DNA of 64,000 nt from Alentia gelatinosa (GCA_950022655.1 OX465580.1:98474797-98538796); one strand, 5' to 3'; shown: positions 9,099-21,400, numbered from the stretch's first letter. A program made the numbers and translations. The notes: generated by a model not told the origin, from the letters alone.

Positions 9099-9918
9099 AA
9101 GCCATTCAAGAAGAGGCATTTTTGTGGAGGTCTGCCTGGAAGTGCTTATGTCCAGTTTCCATGTAATAAATGCACTCCATCTAACTGGGGTTAGTGCACT
9201 TCATCTAAGTATCAAGTGGATATATTTATGGCATGTCATGTTGAATCATGTTTGAGTAGTGAGGTATAATTAGAACTACTGTAAAATAAACGCGTAATTC
9301 CATGACAGATGTTACTAGTAAAAACTGAAGCTACAAAGTAAAATACAATAGATTAGATTGCCCGATGGTTTTACAAAAATAACTTTGATAAAAGCACATG
9401 ATATTTAGACAGAGTCCATATTCAAGAACATTGGCAAAACTGTTTACCAATACAGAAATGAATAAAGATTTATAAAACAAAACAAACAAAAAAGATGACA
9501 AGTTACTTTCCCATGGAATAACCTGTCATGTCCAGTCCTTGTAATTGTTGTCTGTTTGTATGGTAATTAATACTGTGTTTAAAAGGCACAATCTGTACTT
9601 CACCGTTCTCAGAGCTTAGAAAATGATAATATTTGATATTCATTAAGTCTCTGTGTCAACCATTTAGTTATTAATGAACTGTGACTGTTGTATGTTTTTT
9701 AAGTATTCGTGTCGGGTATGAGTATGACAGCTCATGGATTATATGGACAATTACACAGAAGCTTGTTTGTGAAATTTTAACCAAGTCATTCAATGTTCTA
9801 ATGGTGGTTTTGGAACCCAGAGTCCTATGTTGTAAAATACATCTTTTTCCTTGGATAGTTGCTCTTTTAATCTGCACTCCATTCATGATTTAGTGATTTG
9901 TCTAGAACCTCTTGCTTA
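9099..9918. other. Likely 3' UTR and AT-rich flank
   Basis: It follows the stop of the membrane-protein gene. AATAAA-like hexamers occur at about 9166, 9287 and 9462. No further exon is recognised. Confidence 0.4.
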
Positions 9919-10436
9919 TGTAGGGGTCAGGGTAGTCGAGCAGCGTTGTTTTCACTTTATGCTAGATGCCGCAAGTGCCGATCCCTGCTGTGCGGTAAGG
10001 CTGGCGGACCCATGTATGCAAATACTACGGGGTAGCCCGCATTATGTAACTCAGTCAGTATATATAGGCTGAGTCCACAGCAGGTCGACAGGTCTTCTCG
10101 TGGTGCCTCTCAGTTGGTTAGGTTTCTTTGAAAGCCTTTCAACAGTGAAGAGACCCAAATCTCTTCACACACGCTACTTGGTGCCCTGCAGCACCAAGGA
10201 ACTGTAACAGTTTAGGTACAATAAAGCCTGTGTATCTAAATGGTCCGGAGTCTGGTTTTCTGTCTTAGGCTAAGTGTGGTTGTAGATCCCCGTATCTCCC
10301 TACCTACCTCGGATCAGATCCGAACCAACCCGTACTGAGGCGTTAGCACGGGGTAGCGACTGTGTCTCCGCCACTGGTTAGACCGTAGTCTCACGGAGAG
10401 TTGTCACACACTCTCAACGACCAGTGGTTCGCTACA
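9919..10436 (+). mobile_element. Solo LTR of a gypsy-like retrotransposon (518 bp)
   Basis: The segment starts TGTAGGGGTC and ends GGTTCGCTACA, giving TGTAG/CTACA inverted ends as in LTRs. It contains a TATA-like TATATAGG at about 10059-10066, an AATAAA poly(A) signal at 10220-10225 and a GT/T-rich stretch after it, in the U3-R-U5 order. No PBS, gag/pol or second LTR is seen nearby, so it is most simply a solo LTR left by recombination. The flanks CTTA and CTAA are similar but not an exact duplication. The short-terminus match is the main weakness. Confidence 0.6.
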
Positions 10437-11374
10437 CTAATATGGTTCAGGCTCTGACATCCATATGTCTGATGTAAGGCTCTGTCAGCGGGTTCTCATG
10501 ATAACAAATCGCTGTATAAATGTTTTGTATTTAGGGTATTTCTGTATCATACAGATAGCGGTCGTGGGCATAATCTTCCTTTGAAAATACAATTGTTCAA
10601 TACCAAAAAGGACTACATTAGAAATAATGCCATCGGGTGCGATGATTCCAAATTCTCTGCAATAGGTAGGGTCTCTTATTTCAATACCCTTATTGATTAT
10701 ACTTAAATTTTCAAACAAGAGCTATCAGTTTAAATAACAAATATTCTTGTGTAAAGAAAAGTGTAAGACGCTCGATCGGCTTAGCGACTGCTGATATGTG
10801 ACTCGATCCTCTGTGGTCCCTGGCATTGGAATGAGGAAATTATGTTAATTGATTAGTCAACACGGTTTTCATAGGTCGGTTTGGTCACCTGACTTATTTC
10901 CAATCTTCTGGTTGGTTCTCCTCACACACAAAGAAGGGCGGGAAAGTTTTCCTGCCAATCAGAGTCTTTGTTTTGTGTGGCAGAGGGTGGGCTGTAATGT
11001 GTGCTTCCCCCTGGTGTGATGTGGGGGAATTCTCTCTCAGCTCTCTCTCTGTGGTGAATGTCGCCACCTTGTGGTTAGTCATATGGGAGAAAGATTGGTG
11101 TTCCTCACAGGTGTTTTTGTGTGTATAAGCACCTGTCATATCAGCAGTTTCGATTCTGGCTAATCTCATTCAGGCTATGATTGGCTGATCGGTATTTCTA
11201 TGTCAAAAGGGGTTTTGAGGGATCTGGTCACATCTAGTCGTCTTGAGTGATGGAGTGATGTGGTATCATGTTTTATCAAATTTGTTCCTCATGGTGTGAG
11301 GTGCATTCCCCTGGGGGTGTGCTTCTCGGTTCCAAACATAGGGAAAAAAAATTGACGTGGCATTAGGGGGTCCA
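10437..11374. other. 3' flank of the Penelope-like element and AT-rich DNA
   Basis: 10437-10890 shows nothing distinctive. 10894-11374, read on the minus strand, follows the nuclease ORF and is probably the 3' untranslated tail of the Penelope-like element. It contains a minus-strand open stretch of 91 codons without a recognised domain. Confidence 0.4.
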
Positions 11375-11890
11375 TCACCCGTACCTACTATCCATTGTGT
11401 TTAACCCGGATGGGGCTTGAGTTTTCATGTAGTGGATCCACTTGTATTCCACCTTGAGTCTCAAATCCCGGGCGGAGTTACTCGCCGGGTGTCGGTGTAC
11501 GAAGTCCACTATAGTGAACTCCATGTCTTGTGTGCCTTCGTGTCCTGCCTTTCTGAAGTGTTTTGGAACATCACTGATTGTGCTCATCGTTTCCACAGAT
11601 CTTAGATGTTCTCTCATGCGCTCCTTGATTTTGCGTTTGGTCTGGCCTATATATTGCTTCCCGCACTTTTTGCAGGAGATGCAATATATGAGATTCGAGC
11701 TGTTGCATGTGACATTATGTTTACTGTTGTAGGTTTTGCCAGTGGTGTTGCTCTTGATCTTACCTGATGTTTCGATCCATTTGCAATAGTTGCAGTTCAG
11801 CTTTCGGCACACGTTGCGGTTGGGATTTTTGGGTTTTCCCTGTCCATTCTTGTGTAAAGAGTTCATTTTCATCATCATCATTTTAATCAC
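11375..11890 (-). pseudogene. GIY-YIG endonuclease domain of a Penelope-like element (5'-truncated)
   Basis: An intact 171-residue frame. A Cys cluster (CRKLNCNYCKW, then a second HNVTCNSSN and LIYCISCKKC) precedes the GIY-YIG core KQYIGQTKRKIKERMREHL, where YIG is the second half of the signature and the Arg and REHL helix follow. A further conserved His-containing stretch (VPKHFRKAGHEG) and a basic C-terminus come after. This is the standard C-terminal nuclease of Penelope-like retroelements, which nicks target DNA for reverse transcription. The expected reverse transcriptase would lie to the right of 11890 on the minus strand, but 11890-12300 reads nothing like it, so the copy appears 5'-truncated, as is common for this class. 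Confidence 0.88.
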
Positions 11891-12469
11891 TTCTGAGTGA
11901 CTAAAATGAGTGGAGACTAATTCACTCGATGTTTATATGTGTGTGTCCAATAATTTACAGCCCACGACCCCGATGATAGGGATGTTTTATTATACTTTGT
12001 ATTACCAAGTGGTAGATGAGGTTCAAGGACTGTCGATGAAGCTGTACTTTGGCGTTTGGACTGGCCTATCGGGGAGAACAAAAAATCATTGTAGTTCGCA
12101 GAATGAAAATTTTTTAAAGGTGTTGGATTATAATTCTTAAACATTTCTTTAATGGAGAAAGAACCCATACTGAGTACGATCTTCCTAGGAGTCTATAACA
12201 CTGAGTGAATACATATGAAATTTTGTACTGTAATGAATTAATGAATAAAGAGAGCGTTGCTCATTTTAAAAAAATAATAATAATTTACAGCCCGCTGAGA
12301 CACCCTTGGCAGATTATGGACGTCGCTTCTATTCTACTCACCATTACAATTCGGGACTAGTGTAAAAATAGTAAGTGACACTGATTATCTATCGTAAGCA
12401 CATGCTGCCATAGCCTAGGGTAAAATTGGCCCCTCACTAATAAGAAAAAAAGGATGTGTAGTTTGTCAT
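11891..12469. other. Flank of the Penelope-like fragment
   Basis: TAATTTACAGCCC occurs at both 11950-11962 and 12279-12291, a small direct repeat that may frame the truncated 5' end or an inserted piece. No reverse transcriptase motif is visible. Confidence 0.3.
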
Positions 12470-12575
12470 AATGTTAAAGACATAGTGGACAATTTGGCTT
12501 GAAAAATGAAACCTATGTCATTTTCCTGTTGTAGAACACATATCTGACTTAAGAAACGGGGGCCACCGTGTTAGT
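12470..12575 (+). repeat. Dispersed repeat with TGTCATTTTCCTG core, copy 2
   Basis: Matches 4303-4410 in word order (AAAGACAT, CTTGAAAAATGAAACC, TGTCATTTTCCTG, GTAGAA, GGGGGCCACCG). Confidence 0.55.
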
Positions 12576-13605
12576 TTTTTGTCTTTATTGCTGCTACGTT
12601 GAATAAAGGTTTTGATAGACCTGTCAGGATCTAGCTACGAGAATGAAAAAATGAATTTTATATCTATAATTAGAATAGTATATGCAAAAGATAGCCAGGA
12701 AAGAGAGGATCAAAAAGATATATGATTTTTTTTAAATCGGTCAAGTAGTTCAAGAATTATGGAGGAACGTCTAGTCAAATTAAGATTGAATTTAAGTATG
12801 TAGAAAACAGTAGAAGGCATGGCACCACATAATGATTAGCAGAGATGAACAGACTTATTTCACTATCTCTCTAGATATTGGTGACAGGGACATAATATTT
12901 AGCATGCAGGGGTATTTTCATATGTTGAATCCAATGGAGATATTTATTTTCATGTATATTGATGATGTGCTAGTTAATTTGCATATTAATGGGGAAATCT
13001 GTAATAATGATGTGTAGATTCTGCAAAAAAAACACTCAAATAATACTCCTCTCTAATCTAAATCTTTTCATACAAGGCAAAACATATCTTTGACTCGTAA
13101 ATAGGAATTTTTACAGCTAATTTGCATAATTTATCTTGAACCTGAAGTCTTCAGATGGATCAGAGAATTGATAAACTCAGTTTTTCAGTGTAGTTATTTC
13201 AAGAAGCTGACCTTTTACATCTATCAAACTATGGCATATCATACATCAAATTAATCCTCTATGTATGCTCTTTGTAATGCAGGAAATGTAGGTACGAAAT
13301 TGTTTGATTTATTCAGTTTTGTATGATGAGCTTTTTTTTAATTCAAATTAGTGCTTGATCAAGTTCTTTTGGTCATAGAAATTTCGTGCTAGTACTAAAA
13401 TGAAGCCCAATATGTCCTCTGATTGCCTGAAATAGTGTTCTGGCACTGAACTGGGCAGAAGGACTCAGCAAGTGGATGAAATAAACACTGTGTCTGACAG
13501 AGCAGGTGCCATGGACAAGGGTGTAGGCCCAGGCCTATTCCTTTGAAAACAAGTGAAAATTTTAAATAAATTATTCCTCCATTATTCTTATATGTATTTC
13601 CACAG
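12576..13605. other. AT-rich stretch without recognised gene
   Basis: Only short chance frames are present. One contains FMYIDDVL, which resembles a reverse transcriptase box, but its context does not fit. Possibly an intron ahead of the exon candidate at 13606. Confidence 0.4.
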
Positions 13606-13699
13606 GAAAGCCCTGATTCTCAGCTTTCAGAAGGTGTATTTTGATCTTAGATATGATGAGCGGGCGCTTGTAGAGAACCATTTAAAGGACAATAAATGA
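13606..13699 (+). CDS. Candidate terminal exon, unknown protein
   Basis: A good acceptor (TTATATGTATTTCCACAG) is followed by 30 open codons in phase 1 and TGA at 13697-13699. The residues are amphipathic and protein-like (KALILSFQKVYFDLRYDER, then LVENHLKDNK). I do not recognise the family and see no upstream exon to join it to. No other frame of the segment is as long and splice-flanked. Confidence 0.35.
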
Positions 13700-14590
13700 G
13701 AGATTTGTTGTTTGTCGCTCTGAGTGACGGCCGCGCACGCGTTGCTACAGGATCGCTGAAGCTATCACCTGGTGTATGAATAAGAAATAAGACTATTTTA
13801 TCAACTGCCATAAAAGGTAATTCATATCTAATATCGGTCAATGTGATATATATTGAATATATAAAAATGATAACTATAATAGGTATCCCTAAGGGTGAGA
13901 TATTATCTGGTATTGGAGTGGTTGGTATAGGAAGGATGTTCATGTGTTGTGAGGGGGAGACACCAGGCGGCCGCAGTGAGCCAGCCTAGGCCCATACAGG
14001 TAAATGCTGCACCAAATATAGATTTGCCACCACCGCTGTCTCCCGCCAGGGTAAACCAAATAGTCTATTTTCAGAGCCATCTTCAGGGTATAAATCTTAT
14101 TGTGATTTTCGACAAGGTTTAGAACACTAGAGTTATACAATATATGATCGTTTTCCATTGGTGGTAGCTTAAAAATTGGTATTAATTTTATGTTTAAGTT
14201 TTAGGAGGTCGAAAAATGGCAGATATGTGGTCTCTAAAGATAAACCTCATGTAATTTTGGCCCTAGCGGCTGTGCCTGGGTCATCGGGTGGGAGATGGTT
14301 AATGCATAATGGTAGTAGGCCGGAGGGCAAATCTATGAACTTAATTGCAGTCATACTGATACCAAAATCTTGAGGAGGCAGCAAGTCCTATAGCAAGGGG
14401 AGACTACAATGTACATTGCAAAGCTAGACTTATCGAGTGCCTATAGGAGTGTATGTATACATGAAACAGATGTTCCCCTGGCTTGCTTACAGTGGGAATT
14501 TGAGCCAGCGATAGCGACATACATGCATGACACACGCCTGATATCCGGTGCCAGGTTTGTTGGGTTTTTTTGGGGTTTTTTTTAGTTGTT
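13700..14590. other. Mixed sequence, no gene recognised
   Basis: 13720-13780 is briefly GC-rich. 13640-14160 is partly open on the minus strand with hydrophobic, Ile-rich translation that I judge non-coding. A T-run near 14570-14582 marks the tail of the minus-strand LINE that follows. Confidence 0.35.
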
Positions 14591-15270
14591 TATTATATCT
14601 CTTGTAGTACAAGTTTTTCAGATACAACAGCTGCATCTTCTGACATGTTGTACATCTAGATTAACATGAACAATTAATACAAGATACGGTAATTTTGCAT
14701 AGAGAAAATAATATCAAATATAAAGGTAATAAGAATGACAATAATGAAAATAATGAAAATAATCGGTAGAAGTAGAAACAATATATTAACTGGGATTAAA
14801 ATGGGATGTTTATCGGTAACCCATCGGACAAGAAGGTGCATTATATGTTTAGAGATCCTTGCCTATGTTAGTTTTGAAGGCTTCAGCATCAGCGGCCTTT
14901 TGACAATCCAGGGGTAGCGAGTTCCAAAGTCGAGCACCCCTAAAATACGGGTTCCAGAGAACAACATTACATCAACATTTTTTTCGGCCTAACGAGTACA
15001 AGCACGGGCAGGCTCTATCCATCTTTGATTCATTCTATTCTTAAACATTATGACTGCCAATTGTTTCTTACAGTACAGATACTTGTAATGCAATTCGCAG
15101 ACCCCTGTCATGTAGTTTCTCAATATTGGATAGGTTGAGTGCATTGATTTTAAACTGTCTCACGCAGTGAGAATCATGAGGGACAGATAATGCCCACATG
15201 TCTGTGCGTACCTGGATGATTAAATCACTATTCATTATATGTGAATACTTCAACAGAGGAAGACCCATCT
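14591..15270 (-). pseudogene. LINE 3' end, decayed (minus strand)
   Basis: The minus strand encodes the usual C-terminal tail of a LINE reverse transcriptase: YFRGARLWNSLPLDCQKA, then a segment ending FKTNIGKDL and a stop at 14849-14851. Further upstream (about 15070-15270) pieces such as KLHDRGLRIALQ are readable but frameshifted. 14591-14848 fits the 3' UTR and ends in a T-rich (minus-strand A-rich) tail. Only the thumb and C-terminal region survives. Confidence 0.7.
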
Positions 15271-15528
15271 TGGTTTAGACAGTCAGCTGACCATTATTAA
15301 GGATCCTCATTGGCCGAAAATTCAGAGAAGAGGCGGGAAAGCCTAAAAAATAAAGGTCACCAGCCTTTTGTACTGCGACTGGAGGGTATTGCACTGCTGG
15401 CATCCCACGCTCCCCTGTTCAGTGTGTGATCCATCCCTGGTGGGTAAATCTTGAACTACAGTCTATGGTAACTTGCCTGCCAAGTAGTGGATATTAGGCA
15501 AAACATAAAAAAAACATAAAAAACACAA

Positions 15529-15679
15529 CTTATCGCCGACAAAAGTACATCTGAAGGAAGTGGTTCACTAATGGGTGGCTCACCCTTGCCTAGCTCTCCT
15601 ACATCTACCGACTACGGCCGACTCCATTAGGATGTCTTGGGCTGAGAAAAATTACCGTCCGTTTGTCGCCGATAAAAGG
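15529..15679. mobile_element. Small MITE with TTATCGCCGACAAA ends
   Basis: CTTATCGCCGACAAAAGTAC at 15529 is inverted at 15660-15679 (TTTGTCGCCGATAAAAGG), and CTACATCTACCGAC inside is echoed by the complement of ATCGGTAGATG around 15700. About 150 bp, no coding capacity. Confidence 0.6.
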
Positions 15680-15841
15680 TAAATAAATGTTCTGAAATCG
15701 GTAGATGGCATTGGGCTCCTACACTTTCCGTATAGGTCTTGCAGATTTATATTCCGGGCTCGTCTTACACCTATTGCTATACATAGACATCTGTCCACCA
15801 TGGTTTGCTTTTTAAGTTCTCGAATGTGGGGGTCGTAGGCT

Positions 15842-16121
15842 AGTTGAAGTTAGGAAGTACAAGTATCTTGGAATACTAGTCGATTCCGAACTCACTTTTA
15901 GAGACCAGGTTAACGACATGTCGAAAAGCGCTCATTCTCGTCTGTTTACACTAAGCAAGATAAGGAGGGATCTTAGTTTTGAAGTGGCACGAAGAATATA
16001 TGGCACTGTCATAAGACCGATTTTGGAGTACTGCTCTTTCTTGGTGGATGGCTGCGGTAAGCGCCAGATAGACAAGATCCAGCTTGTGCAAAATCGAGCC
16101 CTACGTATCGTACAGGGTCGG
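15842..16121 (+). pseudogene. LINE reverse transcriptase C-terminal region, 5' segment (interrupted)
   Basis: The open reading runs from VEVRKYKYLGILVDSELTF through RRIYGTVIRPILEYC to QLVQNRALRIVQGR. These are the thumb and post-palm motifs of non-LTR reverse transcriptases (YLG box, then P-x-LEYC and QNRALR). Upstream of 15840 the frame decays with stops. At 16122 the frame is cut by a minus-strand LINE insertion and resumes at 16734 in the matching frame. Confidence 0.82.
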
Positions 16122-16130
16122 AATATATAT

Positions 16131-16733
16131 ATTTTTTTATTATTATTATTTAGGTACTGTAGGAGGGTACAAAAGCGGCCTCTGCGCTAGCAGTTATTCT
16201 GGCTCGCCAATCACGAAACAGTGAAACATGTTGAGTACAGGTAACAATCCTCCTCATAAGTTATATACAAACAAAGATGTATTATGTATAATGATGAAAA
16301 ATGGAATGATGAGATGGATAGATGAAAGGATCACAACACAGAGAACCGTGCACCCCACGGGGTCTGTTAGGCTTCTACTACGTATATCTGATCAAGGATG
16401 ACCGGATTACACAGTATAAGTTTCTGTTTCGGGTTTGTTATAGTATTTGAGTCTCAAATATTTTTTAAAACAATATAAACTACCGTCCTGCACTTCTTGT
16501 GGGAGCTCGTTCCATAGGCTCATACCAACATAGACGGGACTTTTCTTGTAGAATGAAGTTTTTGGTCTTTTATTTTGTGCTCGTGTTCTCGGTTCAGGAT
16601 CCAACTCAATTTTGTTAGCAATTTTCCTCATTAATAAGAGCTTTAAGTATATACTTCGTCTGTCCAACCTTTGTACATCACAAAGTTCATGAAGCCCCTC
16701 AGAGGATAACTCCCCAACCAGAGTTCTAGTACA
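16131..16733 (-). mobile_element. Nested 5'-truncated LINE insertion (603 bp) with target duplication
   Basis: The minus strand encodes a LINE C-terminus (16407-16667) with SFYKKSPVYVGMSLWNELPQ, a family different from its host LINE. Its 3' end points left and carries an A/T-rich (AAT)n-like tail at 16131-16152. The 9-base AATATATAT occurs on both sides (16122-16130 and 16734-16742), a target-site duplication. Deleting the insert and one copy restores the host frame without a gap, which confirms insertion by target-primed reverse transcription. Confidence 0.82.
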
Positions 16734-17012
16734 AATATATATTCTCGTAGGAATGTCCAGCTACTCTCGTTTATGTATAAGCTTTCGCTAAACCGGGACT
16801 TACTCGATACTAGGGTCAGGAGAACTCGTAGCGACTCTAAGGTGAAGTTTTGTGTGGCAAAACCGAATTGTGTATTGTTCCAGCGCTCACCATACTACAG
16901 GGGAGCGATGCTCTGGGATAAGCTTGATGCCTCTGTTCAAAGGTCTGAAACCAAAGCAAGATTTAAGATCAAGACTAAAGGAGCATACTCAGTGTACGAC
17001 TGGAGCCGCTAA
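16734..17012 (+). pseudogene. LINE C-terminal segment, continuation after insertion
   Basis: Continues the frame broken at 16121: FMYKLSLNRDLL, RRTRSDSK, then FQRSPYYRGAMLWDKL and a stop after WSR at 17010-17012. The RSPYYRGAxLWDxL box is the classic LINE C-terminal signature. The 3' UTR and tail probably extend to about 17100-17250, where short A-runs occur. Confidence 0.82.
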
Positions 17013-17960
17013 AATGTGGCTTATAAAACATATAACATTATCATTTCCATTATTTTCCCCTTTTCCCCTATATTTATGAGTTAAGCTTATTGTTAGCTTT
17101 ATTTAATTATTATACTTTAACTGTGACACCGAATCACCTGTATGTCTCTGTTTTTGATCTCGATGTACGAGCCTACCCAGTGGAAGAACTGCCCTAGTGG
17201 CAGAACTGGTACTTATTTGTTTGGCCAATAATAAAAAAAAAATATAAAAAAAAAGTTGTTGTTGTGTAAACATATAGCAAGACATAACTCCTCCTTCCGA
17301 TCTCATATTCTGAAGATTTAAGCAGTTGGTCGTATATGTATATCCTTTAATAACGTTCAGGAATTGTTACCAAAGGAATGTTTAACTCATCGATTTCTGC
17401 ATATAAACTTCAAGCATGTGCAAGTATTAGCTTTATACCCATCGTCTTTCTGGCAATGAATACTCAGGAGTCATTGATGAACGGCGTTAGAGCAAATATT
17501 GCCTTTAACTACTTTTACCGGTTATGCCTCCGTTTTCAAAGGGATAAAGGGTTGTAACATCAAGCATCTAATAGCAGGGAAAATCAGTCTGCCCCTAACA
17601 ACAGTACCCCTAAACAATGCTGTGCTACAGATAACTATGATTTATATATCACGACTTATGTGTATAATAAGACAAACCTCCAACGTGTAAGGATACAATG
17701 GTAATGATAAAATGGCTTGTTTTGATCTAGTGCCATAAGTGTAGCCCTCAGTAGTTGAACTGTGCTGCCTTAAGTAGTTCATGTTCCTGGGGAATTGCAA
17801 TTAGTTTTTCTCCCTTCCAAATTCGGGGGATTTCCCACAGTCTTATTCACTCCATTAATGTGCGTCACGCAAAGCAATCTTAGACCGCATATTACTCCGT
17901 TAGTGCAGCGTAAGTTGAACTCAACAAGTGATTACTGTACCCTGAAACCGTTACCTGTGC
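17013..17960. other. LINE 3' tail then AT-rich DNA
   Basis: 17013-17260 is likely LINE 3' untranslated sequence with A-runs near 17230-17252. Nothing recognisable follows until 17970. Confidence 0.4.
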
Positions 17961-17973
17961 CGAGAAAATGACA

Positions 17974-17987
17974 CCGCTAGATGGTGC
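17974..17987 (+). promoter_or_regulatory. CTCF-like site CCGCTAGATGGTGC
   Basis: Resembles the conserved bilaterian CTCF core (CCxxTAGxxGGCGC type). It sits about 160 bases upstream of a splice donor that may end a first exon. Similar words occur at 44736-44748 and 63795-63808. Sequence match only. Confidence 0.35.
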
Positions 17988-17999
17988 AACTGGTGGAGT

Positions 18000-18144
18000 G
18001 ACTACATCGCTTTTCACCAGGGAGTGCTGCATCAGTTGGTGCCGGCGCTGGAAGCACCGTCCCGGGCTTGTGTTGGTTACGTCGGCCTCTGAGAATAATC
18101 AGCAGAAAATTCGTATTTCATCCCACACCAACCACTAAAATAAG
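18000..18144 (+). other. Candidate 5' non-coding first exon
   Basis: A GC-richer patch in AT-rich DNA (GCCGGCGCTGG, CCGTCCCGGGC) ends in a strong donor, TAAG|GTAAGT, at 18144/18145. No coding frame is evident, as expected for a 5' UTR exon. The start is a guess. If this donor is used, the open frame at 18257 would lie in the intron, so the two calls compete. Confidence 0.3.
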
Positions 18145-18256
18145 GTAAGTCGGCTTCCCTTCTGCTTCCTTAGCATATAGGGCCGTCCCTTTTGGCTTAG
18201 AGAATGAAGCCTCGTGAGAAAACGAGGCACAGATTGTGAGGGAACGTGGGCGGACA

Positions 18257-18475
18257 ATGAATGTTCCTTCGATCGGCGACATTGCTCTTAATCTCGCTGC
18301 AGCTGCTGCTGCTGCCTCTGCTCCTACCAGTGATGCCTATATTGGATCTGCACCGTCCGTTGGTTGCAGCGATTGCACAGATTTATCACAGCTAACATAC
18401 CAACCAGGTTTACTGCCATTCTCAATCGACAGTGACGGGTGTGGTTTATGTAGTGATATACATGTATACATATAG
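18257..18475 (+). CDS. Candidate small ORF with polyalanine run, unknown
   Basis: 72 codons from an ATG in the context ACAATGAATG, with an eight-residue alanine tract, then Ser/Cys-rich sequence (GCSDCTDLSQL), ending TAG at 18473-18475. Alanine runs near the N-terminus and balanced codon use give it a protein-like look, but no family is recognisable. It could be a first coding exon rather than a full gene. Confidence 0.25.
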   Translation: MNVPSIGDIALNLAAAAAAASAPTSDAYIGSAPSVGCSDCTDLSQLTYQPGLLPFSIDSDGCGLCSDIHVYI

Positions 18476-21400
18476 ATGATCTTGACAAAAATATGTTTTT
18501 CCAAAGAGGCAGTCTGGTACTGAAGGATCTAGGGCCCCTTTCCCATGGTGCTTATTTGGATTACGACATCTGCTGCAGCAGCTGGATTTACAGAGAGGGT
18601 CATATGGAAGGGGGGGTGTCTTGTACTGACATCTTATAGGCTTTCAACTCAGCAACGCGAACCATATTGGGAATTATTGTGCGCATTCTTTGCATTGTAC
18701 CGCCTTTTGTCAATACCAATGAATAGCAACACATGCTGTAGTTGTGCTCTGTGAGAAAGACAATGTCACCAGTAGGAAGTTATCGACAATATTCATTTCT
18801 GTCTTCCCTTTCCGTATTACCCGACTGGGCCCACACAAAATTCTTCATCTCCCTTATAGCATGGCAATGTACAAAAAATACCGATTGTGTATGCGACTCG
18901 TATCTTTTCTTGTCCCAAAAAAACCTGTTATGCATAATGACTGCTAGAAAAACGTTAATACAAAGTATAATCCATGACATGGCATGTAACATATGAAAAT
19001 TGTTATTATTTAGTACGTATTTCTAGATGGTTAGCTTATATCGACATAACTAGCGGTTGAACATAGAAGGGTGACTGTAAATGCTCTGTGACGGGGCATT
19101 TACACTATGTGGTGGATGTTACCAAGCCCGCCCTTAGATGAGGATCTACTACGCAGTGCTGGCCACCCATTGGTACACACATCATAGGTAGCAGCTCTAT
19201 ACAGTGAATATCATAGTATCGAGGGTGATATAACTAGCTTATCGCTCCCATTCAATGAGAGCGATATATAAGGTGTTTCAATGCTCATTGATTGATACTT
19301 TTGTATTCCCGTATAGAAGATACCTCGTTGCATATGGTGATACCCAAAATAGTAATAGCATCAAAGAAGTCTCCCGGCATTTTTCGATATGTCTTTGTGT
19401 GTGCTACCATACGAAATCCTCATACTAGTTTGCCGTACATATAATTACCTCTCCCTGCAGATGTTTCTGGTTTTTATACATCGTATGACCATTGGTCTTT
19501 TTAAAATCGAAAGACATTCAGCAGTCATGAAAGAAGTAATGCGAACCATATTGGGAATTCAAATTTAAGATTCAAATATTGGAGATTCTTCATCCTTTAT
19601 TATAGAAGAGCAATACTCTTCACAGATGCTCCCATTGTCCTATGAACTTCAGGATCGTACCACGTTTAAGCAGTTTCCAGGACGTATATTACCCACCCTG
19701 ATTACATCCCACACCATGCAAAGACAAAACAGTGAGGGGCTGTAGCATGGATGGTTTTAGCTATTCATATTAACATTTTAATTCTTGCGTGTCGAAAAGC
19801 CAGTCAACACCATAGATTTTTAGAAATGCTGTAAGAATTAAATTTCCAATAAGGCATTTGCTTTAATGAGAATGGCATTCAACTAATACGCATTGTGCGA
19901 TTAACGTCCATATGGTATGTCCGACCTACTTGCAAAGATATAGCTTTCTAAATTCAAGGTTAGTGGTCAGACCTGTGCAACGTCCAATCTGTCATACCAA
20001 AACAAATACAATAGAAATTTGAGATATATCATGGTTGGGCCACATCATTTTCCCCAGATACTGTGTACATACAGAGGATTAGTAATAGTAAAACACCCAT
20101 GTTGTCATACATTCCTAGGTTGCATTTTTGCCAGTTCATCTCGTGCAAATATTATTTCAGTTGTTTCTCAAATTGCAGCTTTTCTTTCGGTATATAAAAG
20201 TTATTTGTTCCAAAATATTCCAAACCTCTGAGAATATTGAATAGAAGCAGATGTATACATTAACTGACGTATTGATACCAAACAAACAAGAAGGAAGAAG
20301 CCTACAGAGACTCCGGTTTTGATGCACCAGCCCGTCTAGTTACTTATCATAAATGCTTTACTATGCTATATCAGGGCAAGATTGACTTCGTCATTTAATC
20401 AAATGAGTTATTTAAAGTTATTCATCACGTCACCGCTGCTACTATGAACGCTTACTGACCACAGTTTTAGGTCTGGAGGTCAATCGGAAACAGATTACAA
20501 AATTTACCCGTATTCGACATATAGATGGTTTAGATTTGACTACATATACCGTGTCCTCAGAACAGAATTATTCGAGATGTTAAACGAGATGGAATGAGGC
20601 CAAACATATATCGAAACCCACTTTCATCTGCTTATAAATATGCAGACGTAATAGAATAGCCCTTTTAGAACAGTATAAATTTTTCATCAAACATTAAAGA
20701 AACTTAGTAATATTTCATTTGTGCTGCAATACTATTTCTCATCCCTCTAATACAAAGACTCAAATACAGTGCAGCAATTATCAACCCAAGGTTTTGATAT
20801 CACAAATATTATCACTACTAATACAGTCACTATACATGCCAACACAAAACTATAAGTCTTAGTTAGTAACTACTGTTTCTTGTGCCATGGGTTACCTGTG
20901 GGATGCAGATGTCTGATTTTCATTTGCTTTGTTGGAATATGGCTTATCTTTTGCAAAATATTGTTCTCCCACCAACTCTCCTATACATGAATATCATTGT
21001 CCTTGCCCTTCTCATTGTCCCCAAATATCAAACGGCCCCCTGGTTCAAACGTTATTTGTTAAGTTATATAGTGAAACTGTGCAAATCTATATAATGATAC
21101 ATAGCACATGGCATCAGGACATTTCCACCACCGCTGCTAGAATCCTTGGTGGCATGATGGCCTATCTGCAAATGTATTTTTTCTTCAGGATCAAATCTAT
21201 CGGAATCTAGTTTAGCCATCAGTACAAGCTTAAAGACACCCACAGACCAGGTGATTTGCATTTTTTTAAATCTTATTCAGCCTCTATTACAAGGTGGCCC
21301 TCAGTTCATGTTATTTATGTGAGCTATCGATTGTAGGTATGGGGATATTGTTTACGTTACGCACTTACTATGGTTAGTGGTCTATAAAAGTCATATCCGT

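Noticed and set aside
12832..13017. FMYIDDVL, reminiscent of the reverse transcriptase YxDD box
   Set aside because: A 61-codon frame in AT-rich DNA with no neighbouring palm motifs; probably chance.
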